Positions 1-57,932 of a stretch of DNA of 64,000 nt are shown here, piece after piece (within the stretch, counting starts at the first letter, position 1; each line of letters opens with the position of its first letter). The notes under the pieces are model-generated. The model was not told the DNA's origin. It made no database searches and saw only the letters and a program-made list of their open reading frames with translations. The translations under genes were made by a program, and so were the position numbers. This stretch comes from Symbiodinium natans. Lineage: Eukaryota; Sar; Dinophyceae; Suessiales; Symbiodiniaceae. The DNA is taken from positions 250,001 to 314,000 of the forward strand of contig CAJNDS010002346.1 of assembly GCA_905221605.1 (NCBI GenBank). The letters run 5' to 3'.

Positions 1-750
1 GGACATTCACCAAGTTGCTCTCCGCGAAACTGCCACAGAACTCTACGCTGGGAAATGGTCGGCCCAAGTACTTGTTGAGCGGAAGGGAGACCACAAGCTG
101 CTTTTGAGGATCAGTCAGTGGTTCAGGGATTGTTTGCGGCAGGCTTTGGGGATCGAAAAATGAGCAGTACTGGGAACCAAACAGGGAGAAGCGCCTGTTT
201 CGCTCAGCTTGTGTGATGTGGAAGGTTTCCAAGACATCACTCCATCCACAATCTTCCTCCTTCCGTTGCACGATCCGGCGCAACTCACACACATCAAAAA
301 CGAGACGCAACTGAGCCCACAAGTCCGCCCGCCTTGGTGAGAACAGTGCGACTGTGCACACAAGCACTTTGGTGGCAGTGTCAACGCGCGCCCCCGCTCT
401 GTCCGGCCGTGCAGGGTTCTTGTCTGGATGCTGGCATCCCCCAAGACTCCTTCATTTGCGCTGCGCACACTGCGCATGTCATTCGAGCCACCAACCACAA
501 GTGCCACACGTCCTGGCCACTGCTGCAGATAGTGCTCCCTGATGCGCCATTCCGTTCGATGGCCATGGTGCGAAAGTATGTCTGCATCGCCTCCCAGCAG
601 TAAGAAGGGGTGTGCAGCCGAAGAGGGTGTCTGGACGGCAGGCATCGCCGACAAGCCAAGGTGCTGGACGAAGCGCTGGCCGGATTCACAAAATGCTGCG
701 GAAGGTATGCAGACATGGCAGCAAGCCGTGAACGGATGCACGATGAAAAG
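1..750 (-). CDS. Unrecognised gene, long exon, open at window edge
   Basis: From a good acceptor (CAATCTGCTTGCAG|CTTTT) the frame reads LFIVHPFTACCHVCIPS and continues to about 390. It then shifts by one and continues, from VDTATKVLVCTVALFS through WAQLRLVFDVCELRRIV, to the edge of the window. Composition and length without stops look coding. The shift lies at a run of five C (391-395), so a 1-base assembly error or a pseudogene lesion are both possible. No domain recognised. Confidence 0.6.
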
Positions 751-893
751 CTGCAAGCAGATTGAAAGCTACTTGCTTTTAGAGATGATGCAACAAACGG
801 ACTGACCCTCAACCCTAATCCCTAAGCCCTAAGCCCTAAACCCTACACCAACAAAAAGATCTGCAAACGCAAGATACCCACGCTGAGCTGAAC

Positions 894-992
894 CTGCACC
901 GCACATAGTGGGATTGTTGACTTATCACACCAGGCCACCACAGTCTGTGAACCCAACATGTCATGACTACACCCCAAAACAATCCCACATGC
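894..992 (-). CDS. Possible exon upstream of the 1-750 exon
   Basis: 99 nt, 33 codons, starting ACGIVLGCSHDMLGSQ and ending in phase 0, which fits the frame of the exon at 750. Acceptor GTTCTCCAG|GCATG, donor GTGCAG|GTTCA. A second frame is also open, so the call is moderate. Confidence 0.4.
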
Positions 993-1036
993 CTGGAGAA
1001 CTCTCTCGGAGAGTTCTGCATCTAAACTCTAAACTG

Positions 1037-1268
1037 CAAACCCTAAACCCTAAACCCTAAACCCTAAACCCCAAACCCCAAACCCTAAACCCTAAACCCT
1101 AAACCCTAACCTCCTCCCCCCACTCCCGGCCTCAGTGTAGCCAGACTCCTGAACCTTGGCCACCTCCTCGAAGTGGCCGTCGTAGGCCTCCGGGGGTAAA
1201 CGGGGGTTTAGGGTTTAGGGTTTAAGGTTTAGGGTTTAGGGTAGGGTTTAGGGTTTAGGGTTTAGGGA
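1037..1268. repeat. Inverted pair of telomere-like arrays
   Basis: CCCTAAA units at 1037-1110 face TTTAGGG units at 1205-1268 across a possible exon. Confidence 0.9.
1111..1187 (-). CDS. Possible exon
   Basis: Frame AYDGHFEEVAKVQESG is hydrophilic and protein-like. It is bounded by CCCGGAG|GCCTA and a clean AG|GTTAGG donor, between two telomere-like arrays of opposite orientation. Its phase does not fit the 894-992 exon unless an internal donor (AAG|GTTCAG) is used. Confidence 0.35.
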
Positions 1269-1766
1269 AGGTTTGGGGGTTTGGGATTTGTTTTGGCTGC
1301 TTTTCTAGGGATCTGGTGTTTTGGAAGTTTAGGGTTCTAGGGTAAAGCGGGGGGGGGGGGGCTTGTCTAGGCAGTCCTTCGACACTGACATCCATAATGC
1401 TGTGCCCTGACATTTCCAACTCTAGGGGGTTTGGGTTTGGGGTTTGAGCTTAGGGCCGTTGTAATTGCCCCAAGGCAGACTATCCGCTATTTGGGAGTTT
1501 TCGCAAGCTGTCAGTCACCTTTTCTGAGTGCTCCCCGAATGGGGCTTGTCAAGGGCCCATGCGTCAGAAAGCGTCAGAAAGCATTAAGTAAGGTAAGGGA
1601 TCATGTCCAGACTTTCAGAGTTTGGGTCCCCAAACCCTAAACCCCTATAAATCCCAAACCGTAAACCCTAAACCCCTATTACCCTAAGCCCCAAACCCAT
1701 ATGAACCTACTATGGCCCTAAACCCCTAAACCCCAAACGCTCCCAAAGACCCAGGGAAACTGAAGC

Positions 1767-1960
1767 CCTACTTGGAGGTTCATGGTACATAGTAACCAAT
1801 TATAACTGTACTTATAACCCACATATGAGCCACCTAAGTGCTCTAATATCTTCATATCTGTAGATATGAGTACAGTTATAACCCTAAACCCTAAACCCTA
1901 AACCCCAAACCCTAAGTGCAGCTATAATTGCTTACTAAGTACTATGAACCTCCAAGTAGG
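1767..1960. mobile_element. PAL-A1, foldback element with telomere insert
   Basis: Ends are inverted copies of CCTACTTGGAGGTTCATGG. Inner arms repeat ATAACTGTACTTATAA. A telomere-like array at about 1880-1914 interrupts the right arm. Confidence 0.85.
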
Positions 1961-2359
1961 CGGCCCTCCGTCCTCCTTGAAGATGGTTGACATGCCCTCG
2001 CCTCAATCGATTAGGGTTTTCGGGCTGCTTGGGGGGTTTAGGGTTTAGGGTTTAGGATCTAGGGGCGAAAGGGTTTCATGGGCTTAGGGCTTTAGGGGTT
2101 TCAGGGCTTTAGGGGTGGTGAACAGCGAAGTTTCTTCACGCCCCAACGCCCCAACAAATGAAAAACCCTAAGCCGGCCATGAACCCTGAGGCAGGTCCGT
2201 CTCCCTTGGACCATTTTTTCATTGGGCTCAGAACCTTCAGCTTTCCTAAGAATGCCCCACACCCAACGGCCCAAAAACGTAACCTTTATAAACCCTAAAC
2301 CCTTGGCAGCCCAGTCAGTAACCCCTACTGCCCTAAGGCTACCCTTTGGGGTTGGGGTT

Positions 2360-2435
2360 TAGGGACGTGTTTTATAAAGGGGACCCGGTGAAGCCAAAGA
2401 GGGCAAAAACAACAGGCACCACTCAGCTACCAAAC
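2360..2435. mobile_element. PAL-D fragment
   Basis: Only the right half: ATAAAGGGGACC and GCACCACTCAGCTACCAAA. A telomere-like unit sits at the broken side. Confidence 0.55.
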
Positions 2436-2532
2436 CCTTCTGCGCTTGTGGCCACAGAGCTTGGTAATTCTAGGGTTTAGGGTCTAGGGTCTTTTGGTCT
2501 CAGGGTCTTCTTGGGGTCTTGGTGTCTGGGGT

Positions 2533-51343
<48,811 letters not shown>

Positions 51344-51383
51344 CTGCCTCGAGAGACTTGCACGTGGGAGCCCAACAGGGGCT

Positions 51384-51495
51384 TTACCTTAAGAACCCAA
51401 AAACCAACTGTTTTGTAGGTTATCCAAGAATCCTATAAAGGGATCTCAATCGAAAAAACCTACAAAAAAGTAGGTGTTGGGTTCTTAAGGTAGGG
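51384..51495. mobile_element. PAL-G3, best copy
   Basis: CTTTACCTTAAGAACCC and GGGTTCTTAAGGTAGG are inverted ends; core TTTTGTAGGTT / AACCTACAAAA. It lies 41 bp upstream of the SEC13 start codon. Confidence 0.83.
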
Positions 51496-51880
51496 TGCAT
51501 GAGAAAGAGTTCGGAGTCTGAGGTGGCGAGTGCTTGGCTTGTTCGACATCATATCTGTCTTGATGCATGCCCAGGGACATTTAGCCTCGTTTTAGATGTC
51601 CAGCGGTCAGGCGCTAAGCATGACAAGCGCGAAGAAAAAATAAGAGACATATCATCCCTTGGGACCCTGGACCCTACAACAAAAAACGAGGTTGCCACTA
51701 GGGGTCGGTCTCAAGCATGTATCTCAGAGTATTCTCGGATCTGTGTACATTTAGGTTCATTCGAAAGATCATGTTGTACATCCTGGTAAAATTGGAGGAT
51801 AAGAATGTACAGTACATGGTAGTCGCATGGCTAGACCATCATGGACAAAAAAACACTAGATTGTTCCATAGTTTTCTTCT

Positions 51881-51988
51881 CTACTATTTGCTTAAGAACC
51901 CCGAATAGAATACATAAAACATATTCTTCCTTAAAGGGATGACTATTTCTGATATGTTTTGGGGGGGGGTTCTTAAGAAGATAGTAGT
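51881..51988. mobile_element. PAL-C4
   Basis: CTACTATTTGCTTAAGAACC versus GGTTCTTAAGAAGATAGTAG; inserted in the unique block upstream of SEC13. Confidence 0.83.
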
Positions 51989-52320
51989 TCTACAACATAC
52001 TCGCATGTTCTGGCACATTGTGACATTTTTGAGAGGATGATAATGTCTAATCCTAGAGGGCACAAAGTTATGTCGCGTCTTTTACGTATACTAGCCTAAG
52101 TTATCGGCGTCCATGGGTTTCTCTACTACTCTACTACCCTCCTCTATACTACCCCCCCCCCCCCCCCCCCCGGCTCCCCCATTGGGGAACCAGGGGGCGG
52201 GGTAGGGGCACCCATGGATGAGGTAGCTCTGGGCCCCCCGCGACATGGCTCACAGCAGCTACCCTCAAAGCACCTCACATGCAGTTGCATGGAGGCATGG
52301 GCCTTCATTAGGGTTTACTT

Positions 52321-52422
52321 TTGGGATGTTCACCCTTATACTAACAGTCCTCTATAGGGATTATCATGGGGGGGTACTAGAATCCCTATTAAGGACTGCT
52401 AGTCTAAGGGGGAACATGCCCA
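52321..52422. mobile_element. PAL-B4
   Basis: TTGGGATGTTCACCCTTATA and AAGGGGGAACATGCCCAA as ends; CTATAGGG/CCCTATT core. Confidence 0.83.
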
Positions 52423-53141
52423 AGGTTTACTCTTCAAGACACTTCAAGATGTTTTCATAGCATCCAGGAGCCTAGCACACAAGAATCCCCTCAGATTAAG
52501 GGACGGTGAAGGGCCCCTGTGCACGCTGTGCGCTTCAGGCAACGATAAACCCTAAACCCTAACCCCTAAACCCTAAACATTCCAAGAGAATTCGGAACAG
52601 GAACGACGGACGTTCCGAAGCGAAGCTCCCCAGACCTGTCTACTCCCGGGACCAATTGAACCCTAAAATTGGGGGTCGTATACCCTATACTACGACAGTT
52701 CCTATTAAGTGTATGAACGATAAACCCGTTGATGGTCCTCAGGGTGCAAGTAAACCTTAGCTTCGTGAAGGCCTTCGGTTTTTTTTGGGAGTGTTTGGGG
52801 GTAGGGTTTGGGGTTCCCTGTCTGCAAATACAAAGCACCCTTCAAGAAGCGTGCTTCTGGCATAGGACAGCGGGCCCTAAACCCCAAACCCTAAACCCTA
52901 AACCCTAAACCCTCAACGCGGCCGAGGCGCCCAAAACCCTCTGCTGGAGGAATTGGCTTTTGGGTAGCTGGTGGGCCGATATCCGCCGATGTTCGCTCAA
53001 GGCAGGGTTGAGGGTTTTGGGGTTTGGGGTTTAGGGCTTTGGGGTTTTGGGGTTTAGGGTTTTAGGGTTTTAGGGTTTAGGGTTTAGGGTTTTAGGGTTT
53101 AGGGTTTAGGGTTTTAGGGTTTTTGGTTTTAGGGTTTAGGT

Positions 53142-53243
53142 TTGGGACGTTCCCCCTTTATACTAACAATCCTTGATAGGGATGATAGCATCCCCGATTA
53201 TAATCCCTGTTAAGGACTGTTCGTATAAGGGGGAACATCCCAA
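53142..53243. mobile_element. PAL-B5
   Basis: TTGGGACGTTCCCCCTTTAT and AAGGGGGAACATCCCAA as ends. It directly follows a TTTAGGG array. Confidence 0.83.
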
Positions 53244-53316
53244 GTTTAGAGTTTTAAGGGGTTCAGGGCTCAGAGTAAGTTTAGAGTTTAAGGCTTAGGT
53301 GCAGGTGGACTGGTCC

Positions 53317-53432
53317 TTAACTACTATTGCTTAAGCAGCCCCCTAAAAAACAAAGAATAGACAAAATCCCTATATTGCCCGGATAAGGAAGAATAGATTT
53401 TTGTCAGTGGTTCTGAAGCAAGTAGCAGTTAA
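53317..53432. mobile_element. PAL-C5
   Basis: TTAACTACTATTGCTTAAG versus TGAAGCAAGTAGCAGTTAA. It lies between PAL-B5 and PAL-A7, so three families sit within 460 bp. Confidence 0.78.
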
Positions 53433-53462
53433 ATGCCCGTAATGATGGCCAGCCCGGGGAAA

Positions 53463-53597
53463 CGTACTTGGAGGTTCATGGTACTTAGTAGCTAGCTATA
53501 ACTGTACCTACAAACATATTAGGGCACTTGAGGGGCTTCTGAGTGGATTATAAGTACAGTTATAACTAGTTACTAAGTACCATGAACCTCCAACGTA
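53463..53597. mobile_element. PAL-A7, intact
   Basis: Best copy without insert: ACTTGGAGGTTCATGGTAC at the left and GTACCATGAACCTCCAACGT at the right. Useful reference for the family. Confidence 0.85.
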
Positions 53598-53857
53598 GAG
53601 CTGGCCATCTTTCTGCTGCTGTGGGGCTTTGGGGGCGAGGTTTGGGAGTGGTTTGTGTTGGCAGCTGGGTGTGGAGGCTTTGGGAGTGCGGGGCTTCAGG
53701 TCAGACCCTAAACCCTAAACCCTAAACCCTGAACCCTAAACCCTAAACCTCCTAGACAAAAAGAACACACAGCTTCAGGACACCCTCAAACCCCCAAGGC
53801 ACCGACCTGAAATCCCCCTCGCCCTGAACTTCTGAAGCCCGCACCCCGCAAGCCTAA

Positions 53858-54033
53858 ACCCTAAACCCTAAACCCTAAACCCTAAACCCTAAACCCTAAA
53901 CCCTAAACCCTAAACCCTAAACCCTAAACCCTAAACCCTAAACCCTAAACCCTAAACCCTAAACCCTAAACCCTAAACCCTAAACCCTAAACCCCCTAAA
54001 CCCTAAACCCTAAACCCTAAACCCTAAACCCTC
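53858..54033 (-). repeat. Longest near-perfect CCCTAAA array
   Basis: About 25 units with one irregular unit. Confidence 0.93.
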
Positions 54034-54298
54034 ACAGTAAGAAGTTCTTGGCATGAGGCCTCGAAGCGGGAGCCCAATACACCCCTCAAGTAAGGGTTTA
54101 GGATTTAGGGTTTAGGGTTTCGGGTTTAGCGTGTAGGGTTTAGGGCTTAGGGCATCCCGTAAGTCAGGGTTTAGGGTTTATACTGTAGGACTCATAGAGG
54201 TTTATAGTGCTTTGGGTTTAGGCCTGAGGGCCGGCTGGAGGGCATGTACGCAGCAATTGTTTAGTAGTTGGGTCTGAAGACATCTTGTGGGATGACAC

Positions 54299-54462
54299 CA
54301 CCCTAAACCCTAAACCCTAAACCCTAAACCCTAAACCCTAAACCCTAAACCCTAAACCCTAAACCCTAAACCCTAAACCCTAAACCCTAAACCCTAAACC
54401 CTAAACCCTAAACCGGAACCCTAAACCCTAAACCCTACACCCCAAACCCTAAACCCGGAACC
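54299..54462 (-). repeat. CCCTAAA array
   Basis: About 22 units; faces TTTAGGG units at 54596-54712 across the possible exon at 54.5 kb. Confidence 0.9.
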
Positions 54463-54486
54463 GTAAAAGCCCGAAAAGGCGCCCTT

Positions 54487-54579
54487 TCAGAGTCGACGCA
54501 TCTGTAGCTGCCTCTGTCTCTGTATCATTGCATCCCAGGCAACTGTGCACCTCACCACGCGGCCATCAAGGCGCGAAGC
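54487..54579 (-). CDS. Possible terminal exon
   Basis: After the acceptor GGACTGAG|GCTTC, one frame reads ASRLDGRVVRCTVAWDAM and ends at a TGA (54487-54489). The frame in phase with the exon at 55562 reads GLRALMAAW and then stops at TGA, or is cut by a GTGAGG donor. Either could end the gene; unresolved. Confidence 0.35.
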   Translation of the reverse strand, partial: ASRLDGRVVRCTVAWDAMIQRQRQLQMRRL

Positions 54580-55561
54580 CTCAGTCCTAAGGGCTTTAGG
54601 GTTTAGGGTTTCGGGTTTAGGGTTTGGGGTTTAGGTCTTGGGGTTTAGGGTTTAGGGTTTAGGGTTTCGGGTTTGGGGTTTAGGGCTTGGGGTTTAGGGC
54701 CTAGGAGTTAGGGCCTAAAAGCCCCAAAGTCCGAAACGCTCCATGGTGGAAAGGCCTAAGCCCAACCCCTCACCTTCAACCCAAAAGCCCTTAAACCCCT
54801 TAAACCCGTACCCCCTTAAAACCCCTAAACTTAAACTCCTGAACTGTTAACCCCTAACCCGAGCCTGAAGCCACTCAGCTCGCGAAGCCCCTCAAACAGC
54901 GTCAAGCACCCAAGGGTGTCTCAAACTGCCGTCGGCATTAAACCCGAAACCCGAAAGCCGAAACAAGCAAACCTCTTGCCTGGGGCCTACAAACCAGGGT
55001 TTATACAACTCATGCAGAATTGTCGGCGCTTTCCGGCCAATTTACAGGAGTTCGTTTTGGCTCGCGTTGAATCCGAGCCCTGTGCCTGGGATGCAGCCTG
55101 GATGCTAAGCTATGGGCCATGTCCGGCTCAAGATTCTAAGGGAAAATCGGTGCTCGCAGCACACTTCGAGAAAACTCGTCTCCACCTTTGCGGGGCTCAG
55201 TGAAACAGAAAATTCTAAAGTGGAGGCGTCGGCACCTAGGGAGCTGGTGCAGCCTAGTTTCAGGACTGCAGTGTCCGCCCTGGCTCTCCACTGAGATTTG
55301 TGAAAGTGATAGATCTTCAGTCCAGTTTTGAACAAAAAGGGGTTTTCGCACTTCGTCACTATCTAGGTCGAGCAGGCAACCTCTTAAGCTGTTGCAGGAT
55401 GTCCAGAGCTAGATTCTTTAAGCTTGGGGCGACCTGTCGGTTGAGGGTTCTAACTCTTCAAGGTCTGAGTGAGGAAGCCGGCCATGTGTTTCGTGGAGAA
55501 GTAGAGAGCGCCTCACCGACGCTTTTTGTTTAAACACTCAGAATTCATTAACAGCCTGTAC

Positions 55562-55604
55562 CCTGCTGCTTGCGCCACATCAGGGGCCGCGCCGATATCA
55601 GGAC
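55562..55604 (-). CDS. Possible exon
   Basis: 43 nt that, joined to the exon at 55798, reads GPDIGAAPDVAQAA plus GG. Acceptor TTTCCGAG|GTCCT, donor CAGG|GTACAG. Confidence 0.4.
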
Positions 55605-55626
55605 CTCGGAAACGTTGGGCATGATC

Positions 55627-55735
55627 AGGGTTTAGGGTTTAGGGTTTAGGGTTTGGGGTTTGGGGTTTGGGGTTTGGGGTTTGGGGTTTGGGGTTTGGGG
55701 TTTGGGGTTTGGGGTCTGCGGTTTGGGGTTTGGGG
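55627..55735 (+). repeat. TTTGGGG array
   Basis: Three TTTAGGG units followed by about twelve TTTGGGG units. Confidence 0.9.
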
Positions 55736-55797
55736 TTTATATAAGCTTCCTACACCCTCAACCCTTCACCCTAAAGCTCTCAGACCAGGCCTTTTAC

Positions 55798-55849
55798 CTT
55801 CAACAACAAGGTCAGAGTCAGAGGTCTCCGAAGCCATTTTTGGTCGCAG
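55798..55849 (-). CDS. Possible exon
   Basis: 52 nt reading LRPKMASETSDSDLVVE plus G. Acceptor AACCCTCAG|CTGCG, donor GAAG|GTAAAA. It starts in phase 0, as the exon ending at 57235 requires. Confidence 0.45.
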
Positions 55850-56242
55850 CTGAGGGTTTAGGGTTTAGGGTTGAGGGTTTAGGGTTTAGGGCTTCGGGGC
55901 TTTACATGGCTTGTGGCTGTTGTTGGTTGGCTTCGAGCTTTCAAGGGGCTACCCCTGAGGCCTCCCGGGCCCTCGAAACAACTTCAACGGGCTAAAAATC
56001 CCAGAACCCCTTAAGGGTTTAGGGTTTAGGGCTACTAGGAGGTACCACCCTAAACCCTCAACCCTAAACCCTAAACCCTAAACCTTTAGAATTCCAGGCT
56101 TAGCACTCCCGGCCGCCGGGCCTCGACTTGGCTTGCCTTTCAATCCCGGATCAATTCACTTCGCGGGCCTGGCTCTTGGGGTTATTCTGGGCCCTTCAAC
56201 GGGGTTTGGGGTTTAGGGTTTAGGGTGTAGGGTTTAGGGCGC

Positions 56243-56341
56243 ACCAGGTCCCAAGAGTAACCTAGGCATAACTGGCATAACAGGGTACCCTCTTTGGATG
56301 AAGGGGCAAAAAAGAAATACGGGCCTACTGTGGGTCCTAGG
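56243..56341. mobile_element. PAL-F8
   Basis: CCAGGTCCCAAGAGTAACC and GGGCCTACTGTGGGTCCTAG as inverted ends with GGGTACCC near the centre. Confidence 0.75.
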
Positions 56342-56990
56342 TTAAGGTCTGGGATTTGACATAGGCACAAATGAACGTGGAGGCCTAAAGGACGAACCAT
56401 TCCCAAAAGTTGCAAACGGTTCGAAAAAGGTAGACCGACGATTTGGGGTTTGATAGGGTTTAACAAGTTTTGATTAACACATACCCTGCTGCAAAATAGA
56501 CGACACACCAAAATAGACAGACTATGGGGGCTTGGTATCATATGTACACCAAGTGTACACAGATCTTACGAGCAAGGATACTGCAATGGAATTGGACTCT
56601 CTGGTTTTGAATAGCATTAGCAAACCTAAACCCGATAAGCCCGGCAACTGAAGGACCTCTTCGGGTTCCTGGGTCCTCATAAACCCTAAGCCCTAAGCCC
56701 TAAACCCTAAACCCTAAGCCCTAAGCCCTAAGCCCTAAGCCCTAAACCAGTCGTCAGGGCAAAGGTCTGAAAAACACAAGTGGTAGATTCCATGGCACGC
56801 CTACGCCCAAGTTTTGCCTTGCAGGCCCTGCTTGCGAAACTACGAAACCCTTGCTGGCATAATCCTAAACCCTAAACCCCAAACCCTAGACCCTAGAAAA
56901 ACACTGCGAGTTTATGACTGCGTCAGCGTTTGCCCCGCCATAGTTGTCGCTGAGTTCCAGATGGAGGCCACCAAAAACCCAAAGTCTTGA

Positions 56991-57044
56991 CGGATCCGGA
57001 ATGCAGTTCACTGAGTACGGATCCGGAATGCAGTTCGCTGAGTG
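56991..57044 (+). repeat. 27-bp tandem duplication
   Basis: CGGATCCGGAATGCAGTTC and its 8-base tail occur twice with two mismatches. Confidence 0.85.
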
Positions 57045-57119
57045 GTGCTTTAAAGCCCTTTGAAAATTGTTTATGGGAAAGAAGTGAAATTTAACATCAT
57101 CCCAAAACACTACCCAGTT

Positions 57120-57468
57120 CAGGACAAAAACCCTGACCCTAAACCCTAATCCCTAAACCCTGAACCCTGAACCCTAAACCCTGAACCCTAAACCCTAAAC
57201 CCCAAACCCTAAACCCTCCAGCCTTGGCCATTACCTCGATTTTGGGCTTGTCCGACGACTCCTGGGATAGGAGGCGGAGCGACTGGCAGAGGGCGATGGT
57301 TCGGGATAAGCGCATGGGCGGGTCTACCGGCAGGCACCGAAAATCTCCAAACCCTAGACCCTAAACCCTAAACCCTGAACCCTAAACCCTACACCCTAAA
57401 CCCTAAACCCTAAACCCTACACCCTAAACCCTAAACCCTAAACCCTAAACCCTGAACCCTAAACCAGC
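57120..57468 (-). repeat. CCCTAAA arrays
   Basis: Two blocks, 57120-57216 and 57355-57468, on either side of the possible exon at 57.3 kb. Confidence 0.88.
57235..57323 (-). CDS. Possible exon
   Basis: 89 nt reading PPMRLSRTIALCQSLRLL then SQESSDKPKIE. Acceptor GCCGGTAG|ACCCG, very good donor ATCGAG|GTAATG. Joined to the exon at 57570 it stays in phase (GFFDPPMRLS). It sits between CCCTAAA arrays on both sides. Confidence 0.5.
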
Positions 57469-57569
57469 TCCAAAGAGGGGCAACCTTGTAAATCCTAAAC
57501 CATCCTAGGCCCTGTAAGTCTTTCCGGGTTTAGGGGGTTGTAAGGCTTAGGGTTCAAGGGCAGCTTCTC

Positions 57570-57654
57570 CAAAAAAGCCTCTCTGCGAACCGGCTTCCTT
57601 GAATTCTTGCGGGTCTAAAGCCTCAGACAAATCTTCGCCGAGGAACAAAAAGGT
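57570..57654 (-). CDS. Possible exon downstream of the K/E repeat exon
   Basis: 85 nt starting TFLFLGEDLSEALDPQEF. It begins in phase 0 after AACCTAG, as the K/E exon requires, and ends TTTTTTG|GAGAAG, a GA donor. The frame also runs on to a TAA at 57547, so it could instead be the last exon. Confidence 0.45.
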
Positions 57655-57932
57655 CTAGGTTGCAAAGTTTGGGGTTTAGAGTTTAGGATTTAAGGGGGCC
57701 AAACCTTTCCGAAAGTTTCGGCTTTCGGGTTTTAAGGTTTGGGGCGTTGTTAAGGTTTCAACTTGGGGCAAGTTCTGGAGGAAGGGCGACTGGCAAAGAC
57801 ACTCTTTGGGCTTAGGGTTTAGGGTTTAGGTTTAGGGTTTAGGGTTTCGTGTAGGGTTTAGGGTGTATGCCTACGTGGAAACCAATGCTCACTCTACACT
57901 ATGCTACATGGAAAACAAAAACTGAAACGCAC

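Larger units (their letters stand above)
51344..54486. other. Region upstream of SEC13
   Basis: 3.1 kb with no supported gene. It contains PAL-G3, C4, B4, B5, C5 and A7 and two telomere-like array clusters. 51500-52100 is unique, lower-GC sequence with broken open frames on the + strand interrupted by PAL-C4; I could not assign it. Confidence 0.5.
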
